64,000 nt of DNA from Symsagittifera roscoffensis (GCF_963678635.1 NC_087064.1:69988123-70052122), one strand, 5' to 3'. Shown: positions 1-11,307, numbered from the stretch's first letter. Notes: generated from the sequence alone by a model not told the origin. Translations and numbers: made by a program.

Positions 1-925
1 GGTTCTTACTGGCAAAAGGTTTAAATATTTAGACATCAAGCTAACAAATAAAAACAACAGCCAATCTGCCAAAGCCCCGAACGTTCTGCTTCGCGGAAAA
101 ATTGGGCCCTCAGAATTGATGAAGAGAAGGGTGGACTACTTTTCTTGTGCACGCTACTAGTTGATTTAAAATGACTTTCTGTGTAGTGCAAGCCCTTGGC
201 ACGGGTGATTTAGACTATGCCATTTGAATTGTACAATTTGAGCGACAATTAAAAAGGGAGAGGAACTTTGTATTCGAGTGTGTTTTAGTTTTTTTTGTTT
301 TCCACGCAATTTCAGACTCCACAAATAATCATCCGAATGGATCGAGTGATATATCATATTAAGGCACTTTTAGTCGTAGTTAGAACGAGTAACAAAAAAT
401 TTTCCAGTGTCGAGAGAAATCGATTAGAAATTTTTGAGTTTTGGCCTAATTTTTGAGCAAGTAAAGCGATAGAGTAAGTAACGTTCGTTCTGAACATTAG
501 TCATTTAAGCTAAAAAAAACCTTGATTTTTCTAAACGAACTAGTTTTGGAAGATTCACTTAGCGCTTCATTGGCAACAATAGTTTTTTGATAAATTAGAT
601 TTTTGTTTTTCATTTTTTTGGTAGTTATAATTTTTTAAGACAACTGTTGTCAATTATGTTTAAATTATCTAATTTTGTACGCGTTTTATAATTTTTTCAT
701 CACACCACGCACAAGAAACGACACTAAATTGAAAAAAAAAATGATTTAAAAAAATGTAGTTTTTTATGAATGCTTCTATTTGCACAGCAAGCGGCTATCC
801 TTGTTAGCGCTTGAGTTCAGATTAACGGCTCCCCCTACATGCTAACTAGTTTTTCTGCTCACAATTTTCGGCTATTACAAAAGCCAAAAAATGGGGGGGG
901 GGTAGAGAGAACTAGATTAACAAAC
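1..925. other. AT-rich noncoding sequence
   Basis: Mostly homopolymeric A/T-rich sequence with short reading frames that lack composition or splice support. I see nothing assignable, apart from being the downstream side of the minus-strand exon candidate that ends at 926. Confidence 0.5.
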
Positions 926-1077
926 CTGGTCGCATATCTTCTTCTGGCTGAAGTGTTCTCTAGTGCTGAATCCATCACACATCTGGAGACAGTAGTCCGG
1001 AATAGACAGTTTCAGACAGCACAAGGTAACGTCTGCATTGTTTGATAAGGGCACGTACGCCTGCTGCGGGTAGCTCA
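926..1077 (-). CDS. Candidate internal exon, cysteine-rich DB-module-like domain
   Basis: On the minus strand a pyrimidine-rich acceptor (TTTTTTTAG just above 1077) is followed by 152 open nucleotides and a donor CAG|GTTTGT. The exon has two leading bases and 50 codons, so it would enter after one base of the previous exon and leave in phase 0. The peptide carries the cysteine pattern CCLKLSIPDYCLQMCDG, which resembles the DB module (a short extracellular Cys domain with CC...P..C...C spacing found in nematode and other invertebrate secreted proteins). Composition is clearly more coding-like than its surroundings. No partner exon was identified; other exons should lie above 1077 and below 926. 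The domain name is inference from a motif, and the exon could be a degraded remnant. Confidence 0.4.
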
Positions 1078-1420
1078 CTAAAAAAACTAACCACTCATAA
1101 CAAATACAGAAGTGCTCCAAATTACTAAAAATATCAGAATGTTCCCAAAACAGTATTTATTGCAACAATTTTTGAAAATGGTACAAAAATTCATATGTTT
1201 TTCCAGTTTTACAGTGGTAGATTCTCAGATAAAAGTATCCTCAGATAAAAAGATAAGATCATAGTTCGAACTCATCTTCGGTCACTGAATGTAACTACCT
1301 ATCGGAAAAATAAATTCTTTCCTTCTTTCTTTCTTGGTGTAGAAAGTGTGAGAGAAGCCAATAAATTCAGACACATTTTTCTTGACCTTGAGCGGAATTT
1401 TTTGACATTTTTTTTGGAAC

Positions 1421-1839
1421 GGCGGATCTAGGATTTTCTCGAAGGAGGTTGGGGGCCGTTTTTCAAAAAAAATCGAAAATCTTGTCTGACCTTTTCTTAG
1501 GCCGTTCAAATTGATTTTCCAAGCTCCCTGAAGCACCAAAAAGACCTTGTTTTGGCCAATTTTTTTGCGCCGCAGGCAAAATTTTGAGAAAAAAACAGGC
1601 CAAAAAAGGCGTTTTTAAGCACTTTTTGGAAAAATTTGACCAATAAATCGCGTTTGTTTGTCGCGCACTCCCCCTCGAAATTAGTGTACATTGACCATTG
1701 GCGCCTAAGGCTCCTTTAGCACAATTTTAGGGTCCGTCACCGAAAATATATATCTCAAAATAGTACAAAGGGTCGGCAGGGCGTCGAGTTCCTGAGGGGG
1801 AAGAGAGCGTCCGCTCCCCCCCCCCTAAATGCGCCCCTG
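1421..1839 (-). mobile_element. hAT-type MITE, copy 1
   Basis: Non-autonomous element of about 420 bp. Both ends match the inverted terminal motif CAGGGGCGGATCTAGG (degraded here to GGCGGATCTAGG at the low end and GCGCCCCTG at the high end). The body shows the family landmarks: a C/G homopolymer near one end, the TCGAG box, GGTCGAC-like boxes and the GGCGCC..GGCGCC stem. Ten or more copies of the family occur in the window. Short minus-strand reading frames at 1282-1691 lie inside it and are not genes. Confidence 0.75.
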
Positions 1840-3074
1840 CTCTCTAGATCTCTCTAGATATGAGCTCGAATCGTTATAATATTTAATTGAGTTACCAAAA
1901 GTTGGAAAACTACTTTCTGTTGGAGCGCATATTTTTCCAAAAACCAATTTTTATAAGTTTGATTTGAAAAACGACCCAGAGCACAATTATTTTGTTTTTT
2001 GTTTTTCAAACCTAAGAAAAAAACATTGAACCAACAGGGCTTTTGATTGTATGAAAAATCGAATTAAATTTTTTTCTGCCTGAAGGGCCTGGAGCAGACA
2101 AAATGAGGGATACGGAATATAACTTCGAAAATTTAAGCTTAAAATTTAAACTTCAAAAATGAAATCATAAGGCGTGAAAAAATGAACGAACTTAGTAGCG
2201 TAAGATCTGGGGTAGTCATCTCAATGTCAGATTTTTTTTACAAACAATAAAAATTGAGTCGGAATGTCGAAAAACAAAGAGTCGTCTTCTTGGCGATGAA
2301 AAATATTTCTAAAATATGTTTCGATCCGACTCATGCCTGGATGGGTTTCTAAATGATACTAAAAATAACCCCACCACAACTATTTTTAAGAGCTCAGAAT
2401 AATGCGGGAAAGAATCTACTCTATGCCATAAGTATTTTTGTAAAACTGCGTACCGGCACTGGAGTTGCTTGCGGAATCGCCGATTATAAAATAATACATA
2501 GATTGAATAAGCTTCATTATAAAGATTTATAATTACCTTTTTAGAACGTAAGATAGAATTAAGACCCACTATAATCCGCTAATAGTGGAGGGGCTAAGTG
2601 GGCAGAATGAAAGTATGGTAGTGGAGGTTTGAAAAAAAATGAAGTTTTTCTCGATGTTGAGAATGTCGTCCTTTTTAAGCAATTCTTAGAATATTTTGAT
2701 CGAAATCAAACTTTCTAATTTTTTCCTAAAATGGAACAAAAGTTCCAATCGAAATTATTTTTAGCCAAAATTTAGATAAACCACATTGTGGTTTGCAAAA
2801 TCAATGTTCAAGTTTAAGCTCAGTAAAAAGTAAATCAAAATTTAAAATGCCTGATTAGTTTTGGCAGAAACTGTTTTAGTCATTTATAATTGATTTTAAA
2901 TGACTTAAAATTGGTTTCATTGCTGAAAATTAGTAGTTTTATAATCTAATTTAAATTAACTATTTTGTATTACTTTCAAAATTTAATAGAGATTGAAATT
3001 ATAATGATAAATAATCTGTTATTATTCATGGAAGCTTGGTGCAAGTATGACAAATGAATACTTTCTAAAATCTT
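1840..3074. other. Noncoding, old repeat fragments
   Basis: No supportable gene. 1975-2110 resembles 9660-9790 (both contain TTTTTCTCAAACCTA-like and GACAAAATGA-like stretches), so it is an old dispersed repeat. A CTCAGTAAAAAG terminus like that of the element at 7228-7935 is seen near 2819. Confidence 0.4.
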
Positions 3075-3459
3075 TTGTTCAAAACAGTCTCACATAACAC
3101 AGTCTAACTTGAAACAGTCAAGAAAAACATGAAAATTTTGAAAAATAGTCCAATAAATTTAGTCCAAAAAAGTTCCGAGTACAAATTTTCTGAAAACCGA
3201 TAACTAAGAATTGTTCTTTGTTTAAACAAGAAAATAGTGGCGGCAGCAGCAGTCGCACAAATGCGTGGCAAGCTTGCCAAGCAGATGAAGGCCAACAGAT
3301 GTAGAAACTTGAAGCTTGTCAACAGATGTAGTTTGCCTAAAAACTAGAAGGCCATCATCACAAAGAAGCAGGGACGCACTCTTAGCACTCTCACCGCAAA
3401 AATAAGCCGGGCTGTTTTGTATCGGACTGTTTTGTATGGGATTGTTTTGAATATGCACC
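3075..3459. repeat. Short element with repeated ACAGTC inverted ends
   Basis: The left end (TTCAAAACAGTC followed by further ACAGTC copies) is an imperfect inverted match to the right end (three copies of a 15-bp ACTGTTTTGTAT-like unit, reading to GATTGTTTTGAA). The interior is unusually GC-rich for the region and is open in several frames. A hydrophobic minus-strand peptide here lacks an ATG, so I treat the block as a small inverted-repeat element and not as a gene. Confidence 0.35.
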
Positions 3460-3729
3460 TTTTCAAGCTCAGTAAAAGAGTGGAGAGCTAGAAATCAGTC
3501 GGCTTTTTTTGCTCTTTTTTTCATTATTTTCGCTTTTGATCTTTCTGACCTTCAAGCACTAAACGAAAATTCTCTAAAAACAAAAATACAGTCGTTTAGA
3601 TAGAGATTAGTCTGAACTAGAAAATTTTTTCGAATTAAAACAAAACATCCGTACATTATATTATCAAACTCTAAATTTGGAAAATTCCATACAGGCTTTA
3701 TTCGAAAATCTGTATTAAAAAAACCGAAC

Positions 3730-4065
3730 TTGGCAAAAGAAAAAAACAGTTACAGAAAATCTATTTAGAAGAAAAAAAAATTATAGCTATTCAACAGAAA
3801 AAGAAAACTGTTTTGCAGAAAAACTATTCAGCAAAAAAGAAAATTATTTTGCAGAAAAAAGTTGTTTTTAGCAGAACGTATTTATCAGCAGAAAAACAGG
3901 AAGTCATTGCTTGATCGAATCAGACGAGCGAACAAATTAAATTTGGGAAAGGAAAAAAGAAACCTATTTTTGCAGAATAAAAGTTATTCAGCAGAAAAAG
4001 GAAATTAATTTGCAAAAAAAAGTTATCTCAGCATTAAAATTAAATTTTTTAGCAGAAATACAGGG
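3730..4065. repeat. Degenerate GCAGAAAAA tandem repeat
   Basis: Roughly 35-40-bp units alternate TTTGCAGAAAAA and TTCAGCAGAAAAA boxes with heavy divergence. It lies immediately 5' of the LINE ORF1, so it may be that element's 5' UTR repeat; this is inference from position. Confidence 0.4.
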
Positions 4066-4128
4066 TCTGAAGTCATAATCAAATACTGTCCCTCCAGTTA
4101 CCAGTCATTTGCATCCATTTTAAACATG

Positions 4129-5137
4129 TCAAGCAAAAAAACTCAGCCAAGAAAATTTTAATGGACTTCAAAAATCAGCATTATACAAGATTTACTCCGA
4201 AATGTACGACCAAAAGGAAGGTTATCGTAAAATAATGGAGTTTATTGAGAAAACATCGAAAGCAGACAAGGATGGCAAACTACAGTCAACATCGACGAAA
4301 ACAAAAGAAGTATCAAAAACTGTGAGAAGCTTCTCGCCTTTTCCTATACCAGAGGAGTGTGTAAACCTAATTTTGGGTTCAAGTATAATTGCTAGGGAAA
4401 AAAACTGAAACTTTCCCCAATGATACGGTTGTTCATGCATACACGGGTAGCTCCACTGAGAGGAAAATAAAAGTCCTTGACCAATATTTTGAAAAAAACT
4501 TAAGTATGTGATATTCCAAGATGGGACAAACTCCATCTTAAAAAAATTACTCAACGGTTGATGTTTTTAGCGCCAAATATGAAGAACTTATCGCTTTAAT
4601 AACTGCAAAATTTTCATCAGATTCGATTGTTTTTTTTTTGCGAAAGACCGCCAATACTTAACAATGATGATACTAATGACAAAATTGATCATTATAATCA
4701 TTTTCTGAATGAAATGTATGGTTCGACGACGGGATTTGAGGTGCTAAATCTAAATTCAAACGTCAAAAGCTTGGAGAGCTATCAGAGTTTATATTTTGAC
4801 ACTATACACCTGAACGATGAACTAGGTATATCATTTTTGCGCAACTGCCTCGGCTCATTCGTGTTCAAACACTCAAGTAAACTCCCGAGGCTAAAACCAG
4901 CCCCTGATTATACTGGAAAAGCAAATTCCAACCAAAAATCGCTTTTTTGTTTATAGGTCTACCAATCGACCCTATAGTAACGATCGCATGCACGCATATG
5001 GCCGACAAACTGGTCATGGCCGACAAACTGGTCAAAATAATTTCAACAACAACTCATGGGGCTGTGATAGTAATTATAACCATAATCTGAACCGTAACCA
5101 GCAGTCATATAACTACTCGCAAGGTTTTCATTATTAA
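4129..5137 (+). pseudogene. LINE ORF1 with SGNH-esterase-like domain, frameshifted
   Basis: Open from just after a stop near 4125, with no clear ATG. The N-terminal part is a lysine-rich helix (about 60 codons). Then comes an SGNH-hydrolase block I, ILGSSIIAR, near 4366-4395. After a frame change, the ERPPI segment (about 4640) and block V, DTIHLNDELG (about 4799-4830, the Asp/His pair), follow. A second frame change near 4940 leads into an Asn/Gln-rich tail with two GRQTGH-like repeats that ends at 5137. In LINEs this protein binds the element RNA, and the esterase role is unclear. At least two frameshifts mean it is not functional. The catalytic Ser of block I and the Asp/His of block V are still visible. 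Confidence 0.75.
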
Positions 5138-5404
5138 GTAATGCTAGTTAAGACTATCTTTTTGATAAACAACTGTTATTTGTTATTCTAACTAAAATTG
5201 TTCTACAAAACGATATGCTGTTACTTTTTGTCTTAACTAGCATATCTGTCATCAGCTTCTGCGAAACCGATCAATTTGTAATTTATAAGGTACTGAATAA
5301 AAAAAAAGGAAAGTATATTTTTCCATGGGTTGCCACAATATTCTCGAATAAATATTATTGCACTATACTTAATAATATAAGCTAATAATATTACAATTAG
5401 GATA

Positions 5405-6347
5405 TAAAAAACACAAGCAAGACTTACAAAAAACAAGAAAGGTCCTTTCGTAAAACTATCCTAACATCAGGGGATATCCACCCAAATCCAGGACCCTTCA
5501 TGGAATTCAGTCAAATAAAGAAAAAACTGGAAAACTACAACAACAACTTAAAAGTACTACACCTTAATTGTAGAAGTTTAGAACACTCACTTCAGTTAAC
5601 TGCAAAAAACAGAACTCATCGTTTTCAGCAAAAACATTCAAGGAAAAAGGATGACAAGTATACTATAACTCTAGATGATGAAATAATTGAGGAAAAAACC
5701 AATGTTAAATACCTAGGAGTAGTTTTAGATCAGTTTCTAACATTCCAAGATGAAATCAAAACGATTCTAAGGAAAATGGCATGCGGAATAAAAACACTTC
5801 AATCAATCAAAAAGCCATTGCCAGTAAAAACAAGATTCTTGATAATGAAAGCACTGGTAATAAGTCATTTGCATTACCCAGCAATTCTTTTAAGTGGAAT
5901 ATCCGCTAACTTAATGATATCTCTGGAAAAACAGTTAAGCTGGGCAGTAAAAACTTGCTGCGATCGTGCAAAATACGACTCATCTTCAGACTTGAATCTA
6001 AAACACATTATATTGCCAGTAACAATGTTTCTGGACTATAAAAACATTAATTAGTGCCAGCCTATAATAACATTGAGTATGATAACCACCAAATAGATAT
6101 TAATACAAGAAGCAAAAAAGTATATTTCGCCGACAGATACAATGGGCAATACATAGAAAATTCCTTCTTTAAAAAATCCGTCATAATCTGGAATAAACTA
6201 ACAGATGATAAAGTCAACTTTAAAGACATACTAACATACGGAAAAGCAAAGATAAAATTCAAGAATTATTATTTATTATTATTTAAAGCAGACCCCTCTG
6301 TGGCAACTCATGGTAAAGTTTCATGGGAAAGCTTCAATTTTATATAA
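5405..6347 (+). pseudogene. LINE ORF2 remnant: 2A-like leader, endonuclease start, RT C-terminus
   Basis: Around 5462-5500 the frame reads LTSGDIHPNPGPF, matching the D(V/I)xxNPGP linker common at the start of CR1/L2-like ORF2 and related to 2A ribosome-skipping peptides. Next is LKVLHLNCRSL, the first motif of the apurinic-type endonuclease. At about 5590 the sequence jumps to the region after the RT palm (VKYLGVVLDQFLTFQDEI and following thumb-like helices). A TAG at 6052-6054 and a frame change separate the last ~97 codons (ending 6347), which include the SVIIWNKL segment typical of LINE C-termini. The catalytic YADD box and most of the endonuclease are absent, so this is an internally deleted, dead copy. 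Confidence 0.85.
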
Positions 6348-6535
6348 TAACATTTATATATAAACCACCTTGTAGCTCTCAGGTGAAAATTAATCATCGA
6401 TAATTGCAATAGATTTTGTTTTGTTTATTGTAACTATGCGTATCTAAGGATGTTATAAAATTTTTATGAAAACATTTGACATACACTTGTGTATTGAAAT
6501 TAATTTCGATATGCAAATAAAGTGTTTTTTTTTTT

Positions 6536-6993
6536 CAAAAAGCAGTCTGAGGCATGATTATTAGCCCGTGATCTGACGTAGCTGCTGTTCAACTCATTAG
6601 AGCCAATTAGTTTTGCCTCCTCTGGCAAGAACTCACGCATCACGATATACGGAAAATAATTACAATTGCAGGACGAAAAGTTGAAGTTTTTTCTACCAAA
6701 AATAGAATCGAACACCAATTTGAATCCAAAAACTACGCGGTTTTGTTCAAAAAAATGAAGCAAAAGTCGAGCACTTTAGTCCGGGTTGCATCTTCTTTCC
6801 TTGATATCTGAACAGGCTTGAGTTATGAGCACTTTTGTTTGACAGAATCAGCAACTTTACCTCCGTTAACACTATCATAACGTTTATGGTGGCTATCATT
6901 CCTTGCACATCAGTTATTCTTCTTTTTTCTTGCAAACAAACTTAGATTCATTTTTTCTATACTTGATAGATAACTGCGGCGGCAATATATAAA
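6536..6993. other. Flank of the LINE with a weak minus-strand reading frame
   Basis: Directly beyond the LINE tail, a minus-strand frame (6500-6763; ATG near 6642) reads MREFLPEEAKLIGSNELN and looks more coding-like than its surroundings. I found no convincing acceptor or donor and recognise no domain. It could be an exon split by the LINE insertion or chance. Confidence 0.2.
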
Positions 6994-7050
6994 ACTATCA
7001 GAGAAGACTGTTTCTATTGGGGCGAAGACCTTGATGTTCCAACAGGCTTA
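6994..7050 (-). repeat. Terminal fragment of Helentron-like element
   Basis: Diverged match to the 3' terminus of the Helentron-like family (AAGACTG, a GGGCGAAGACC loop region and a TGTTCCA box), in minus orientation. Confidence 0.4.
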
Positions 7051-7227
7051 AGCATCACAATCTTAGATTGATGTACAAACATAACATAAAATATTTGGAA
7101 AATTTTCTTTTTTTTCTGCATCCGATAAGTAATACCAAGTAGTGAGTGCATATATTTGAACATAAGCCCTGACCATTTCAGATGAATCAATTAAATGTGC
7201 GGGTCAAATATTCTTATCAAAATTTCC

Positions 7228-7935
7228 CTCAGTAAAAAGAGAAAAAAATAGATTATAAATAGGATTTTTATTGTCAGTCTCAATAAATATCAAAAAATAT
7301 TGATTAAAATCGATCAAAAATGGACTGTTTTCAGTTAGTTACCGAATTAAAAGAAACTGTAATTCTGTACTTATAGCCACCAGCGGATTTGGGGGGCGCC
7401 GGGAGGCCGACACCACCCCCCTCCCCACTTCAAAGGATTCGACCCCCTTCCGACTCAAAAGGTCCCCCCATTTTCTTCCCCCATTTTGATATCCCCACTG
7501 TTTTGAGGTCCCCCCCCACTACTTTGAGACATCCATTTTTGGCTTACTGGTCCTAAAAATTTGCTAAAGGCGCCTTCGGCGCCAGTATACTAATTTTGAA
7601 GTAGACGCAATTTTTTTGGTCTAATTTTCCCAAAAAGTGCCTAAAAATGCTTTTTTTGGCCCGTTAATAGCTAAATTACAATACATTATAATTAATTTTT
7701 GTCCGATAATTTTTTTGATAGAAAAAGAGATTACAATCTATTATACGAGATTTCCAGAAAATTTATAGTCACATATAATTGATTATAATTAAATAAAAGT
7801 TCACCAAAAATGTTACCATTATAATGGATTGTAAATCATTTAAACATCTAAATTTGGTGCTTATATTTAATTATAATTTTGCTAAAAGTACGATTATAAT
7901 TATAATATCATTGATTACTTTCTCTTTTTACTGAG
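7228..7935. mobile_element. Terminal-inverted-repeat element hosting a nested MITE
   Basis: The left end, CTCAGTAAAAAGAGAAA, is an exact inverted match of the right end (TTTCTCTTTTTACTGAG). The interior is rich in ATTATAATTGATTATAA-like sequence and is interrupted by a hAT-type MITE at 7380-7667. No target duplication was apparent. Internal fragments resembling it occur near 25080-25300, 25760-25990 and 37320-37520, and one end near 2819. No coding capacity is seen, so it is non-autonomous; the superfamily is unassigned. Confidence 0.55.
7380..7667 (+). mobile_element. hAT-type MITE, copy 2 (3'-truncated, nested)
   Basis: Starts CAGCGGATTTGGGGGG, then the CGACCCCCTTCCGACTC segment, the GGCGCCTTCGGCGCC stem and the CCAAAAAGTGCC box. 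It stops near 7667 without the second terminus. It lies inside the inverted-repeat element 7228-7935 and is therefore younger than it. Confidence 0.7.
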
Positions 7936-8006
7936 TGCAGGTTATCAACCAAAAAAACTAACAATGGGTGTTTGCTTTTTTTGCTTCTGTTAAAAGTTTT
8001 GATTAT

Positions 8007-8544
8007 TGTTCCGACTTTCGATACGAAAGTAACGGAATATTTGTGCTCGGGGTGGGGGTGGATTTTTTTTTCTTCAGACAATTTTTGACTATTTAACTAG
8101 CTGTTTTTGACGGAATTTTTTTTTATCATTCGAAAGGTATTGTTGTCCTGAGCTCAAATTATAAAAGATATTTCACCTGTGATCATTTTTCGTAAAATTA
8201 CGGGGGTTTAAAGATTGCCATTTTGGTCAATTTGGGACAATTAACGCTCGATATATTTCGCGCTATTAACGCGTAAGCGGAGAGTTAATCCGTCTTAGAA
8301 ATTGTTCCAAATTGGTTAAAAGAAGCTTATTTGTCATAATTAGTTTGTTACAAGGAGCAAAATCTATCCTTTTGTACTTTATATGGCGTGTGGGGGGATG
8401 ATTATCATAAAAAATTTCAAATTTTAGATTTTTTTTTTCATTTTGTTTTATTTCATTGAATTTTTTAAGTGTTAGTACTGCTCCATAAACCTTTAAAGGC
8501 AGTCGGAACATTCAGGGCTTCGCCGTGATACGAGCAGTCTTGTT
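8007..8544 (+). mobile_element. Helentron-like non-autonomous element, copy A
   Basis: Near-full-length copy of a ~540-bp family. It begins TGTTCCGACT followed by a CTTTCGATACGAAAG hairpin. Near its 3' end is the exact inverse AGTCGGAACA, then a CAGGGCTTCGCCGTG hairpin and the tail ATACGAGCAGTCTTGTT. The interior contains TTAACGCG repeats. Subterminal inverted repeats plus a 3' hairpin and T-rich insertion flanks are the known architecture of Helentron-associated elements (HINEs). No ORF. Confidence 0.65.
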
Positions 8545-8774
8545 TTTTTGTACGCCAATTGATTGAAAAAAAAACAAAATGAATGAGATGATAAAAACAA
8601 TCTTTGCGAATCATGAATAATTGTTCTCTTGATTGGCTGCAAAAAAACTACCGGAAAGCCATGAAAAATCAAAGTGGCTGTTATTCCTCGCTCATGAATT
8701 CATTCTATTTTTTCTGCCACAAGTTATTATAGTTTTGACGTCCCTTTTGCGGCGATCATACATACAACCGAAAG
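8545..8774. other. Spacer between opposed Helentron-like copies
   Basis: AT-rich; contains an ACAAAATGAATGAGATGA string repeated near 9772. No gene seen. Confidence 0.3.
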
Positions 8775-9252
8775 AATGACTGTTTTTATCAGGGCAAAGA
8801 TCTGAAAGTTCCAACAAAACTGCTTTTCAGGGTCTATGAAAATTTAAATGTAATAAAATAAAATTAAAGTTTTTTTTTAGTTTGAGATTTTTTGTGAAAC
8901 ATTCCCCCACGCGTCATATTAAGTACAAAGTGATAAATTTTGCTCCTATTAACAAATCAATTAAGGCATATAAGCTTCCTTGAACCAATTTGGAACGATT
9001 TATAAGACGGGTTAAATCTCGCTTCCGCGTTATTAGCGCGAAATTTATCGCGCATTTAAAACCCCATAACTTTACGAAAACTGATCACAGGTGAAATATA
9101 GTTTCAAAATTAGGCTCAGGACAACAATACCTTTCGAATTATATAAAAATTCCGTCAAAAATGGCTATATAAAAAGTCGAAATTTGTCTGAAGAAAAAAC
9201 AACCCACCCCGAGCACAAATATTCCGTTACTTTCGTATCGAAAGTCGGAACA
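8775..9252 (-). mobile_element. Helentron-like element, copy B (diverged)
   Basis: Minus-oriented copy ending in the CGAAAGTCGGAACA terminus at 9252. The hairpin end near 8775-8820 is strongly diverged. The plus-strand reading frame at 9091-9312 falls within it and is not a gene. Confidence 0.65.
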
Positions 9253-10070
9253 ACAACCTATAAGATATCGCAGTTTCAAATTGGCTTTAAACACTTAAAT
9301 TTAAAGATTTGAAATTTTCCTTCATTCTTTGCACCCCATAAGCAAAACCAAGTGATTTTTATTGCTAATAGCATTTAATAGGACCAATTAGCGTGTCCTA
9401 TTTAAATAAACTGGGTTCAGATAAATGCAATCAAATTGCGGGTAAAATATTTCGACAATTTTCAAAAGATATACCGCCTTGATCAAATTAATAACTTTAT
9501 CGGATTTAAACAATGATTGCAAGTAAAACATTTTTAAAATTTGACCTCGAAGCGTTGGTATCTTCGATTGACTTGAAAAAAAAATTGTAGATTTATTTTT
9601 GTTTGAGCCCTCCTTATTCCTAAAACCATTGTTATTTTAAAATTAGTTATAGAAAAAATAACCCCAAGCATCTCTATTTTGTCTTTTTTCTCAAACCTAC
9701 GAAAAATAAACAGAGCAATGTTTTTGTAACAATTCTGATTTATTTTTTTTGCCTTGGGAGAACGAAGAAGACAAAATGAATGAGATGAAGGAGTTGACTT
9801 TTCAACGAGACTAGAAATTAAAATGCTGAATGTTCACTTTTTTGAGGCGAACTTCTGTTGCTCCCCTGATTACCCTCTACATGCTAATTTTTTGTTGATT
9901 TTGAAAGAAATGTTCTTATAGCAGCGATTTTTTGTTGAGCACTTAGATGATACGCTGTAAAATCATTTACGGAAAGTCCTCTGGCAACATTTTTACTTTT
10001 CATTGTATCTAGAGCAGAGAGATCAGAATTATGAGGATCAGAATAAATATGGAAGTTGAAACCAAATTGT
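9253..10070. other. Noncoding with an old repeat fragment
   Basis: No gene supported. 9660-9790 is related to 1975-2110, an ancient dispersed repeat. Confidence 0.35.
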
Positions 10071-10290
10071 TTTTGTTCCGACTATCAACAAAAAGATGGG
10101 ATATTTGTAGTCCTTGGGATTTTTTTCTTCAGACCAAGTTTCACTTTTCAGCTAGTAACTTTTCAATGGATTTTTCACACCATCTGAAACGTTTTGACGC
10201 CTTGAGCTCAAACTTCAAGACATACATTTACCAGTCATCGATTCCTGCAAGATTAGTGTGGTTTGAATATTGCAAATTTGACCATAATCA
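10071..10290 (+). repeat. Old Helentron-like fragment
   Basis: Diverged match to the 5' half of the family (GTTCCGACTATCAACAAAA, then TTTTTTTCTTCAGACC and CCTTGAGCTCAAA). The reading frame at 10031-10315 is a by-product of this repeat. Confidence 0.45.
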
Positions 10291-11307
10291 GCACGTTTTC
10301 CGGTTTTTTTTCTGACTTTTGGAGAAAGTGCGGATGCTCGGGACTATCGGAGCTGTACTGTTTTGTCATACAATCATATTTTGGCGATCGAAAAAAAATC
10401 ACAGATTATTTTTAAACCCCATAGAAGAAATCGACTTTCAAAAATATCTCAATCAATTTTTCAAAAAATGCTTGGCCTCCGATTAGTTCATTTGAAGTTT
10501 AGGATGTTTTAAAATGATCGACTTGGCTATGCTTTGAATTAATTTATGCGCATTTCGAAGATTTTATTTATCATGCTGAAAGCGTAACGCCAATTATTTA
10601 TGGGTGTTTAATCATCTCTCACTACAAAATCTTTCCAAAATAAAGTGAGACAAGCTAATTAGTTGTTTGATTTTGTACTACTCAGAATTTCACGTTCGAT
10701 GTTTGTTGTTGTCTCAGTTGCTTAAAAAGATGACCTCATGAATAGGCCTCAAGGATGAAAGATTCTGGAATATCTCCTGATACGCGCAGACCTTTAAATT
10801 TTTACAAAGAAACATTTTTTTTTCATAAATAAAGCTGGCACTTCAAATATCTACTTCAAAATATTGTTTAACTGAACTTTCTTTTTTGTTCTTAAATTTC
10901 TTTGTATAAAACAACATTGAAGGGATGAGAGTGACCTCAAATCCATTAAAAATTGATGTCAGTAAAAAAACTAAAAGAAATTCAGGTAAAGCCAAAATTT
11001 TGCGTTTATATAAGAGAATTTTTTGCCGTCTAGTTTTAAAACCACAGAAATTACAATAGCAGCTTTGTAAGAATAAGCTCCAAATTTGAGAGCAAAAGAA
11101 GTTTCCGAAGGCTACAATGGGAAATTAAATTTTGCCAGCATTTATTATTCCGATTTATGGAATGCTTGGCGGACTGTTTGTTCCGCGTGGTTTTATCTAG
11201 ACATTTTTTTACCATCTAAAAAACTTTTTTGAGGCAAATTTTTAATTGAATAGCTGTAAAAAGCATGAATTAGCTCAACAGAGTTTTAGTTTTAAACTAC
11301 CGTAAAT
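10291..11307. other. Noncoding, nothing recognised
   Basis: AT-rich sequence with no supported exon, RNA gene or recognisable repeat. Confidence 0.4.

Larger units (their letters stand above)
4066..6535 (+). mobile_element. Internally deleted LINE (CR1/L2-like non-LTR retrotransposon)
   Basis: Two-ORF non-LTR retrotransposon. ORF1 carries an SGNH/GDSL-esterase-like domain. ORF2 begins with a 2A-like motif and the start of an apurinic-type endonuclease, then jumps to the C-terminal part of the reverse-transcriptase region, so most of the endonuclease and the RT palm are missing. An AATAAA signal (6516-6521) followed by a T-rich stretch marks the 3' end near 6535. The 5' boundary is approximate. 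Esterase ORF1s and this N-terminal ORF2 linker are established features of CR1/L2-like elements; clade assignment is inference. Confidence 0.85.

Noticed and set aside
3104-3458. Hydrophobic minus-strand peptide resembling a signal sequence
   Set aside because: No ATG; it lies between inverted ACAGTC-rich ends, and neighbouring frames are equally open, so a small repeat element explains it better.
9091-10315. Plus-strand frames at 9091-9312 and 10031-10315
   Set aside because: Both fall within Helentron-like repeat copies and are not conserved between copies.
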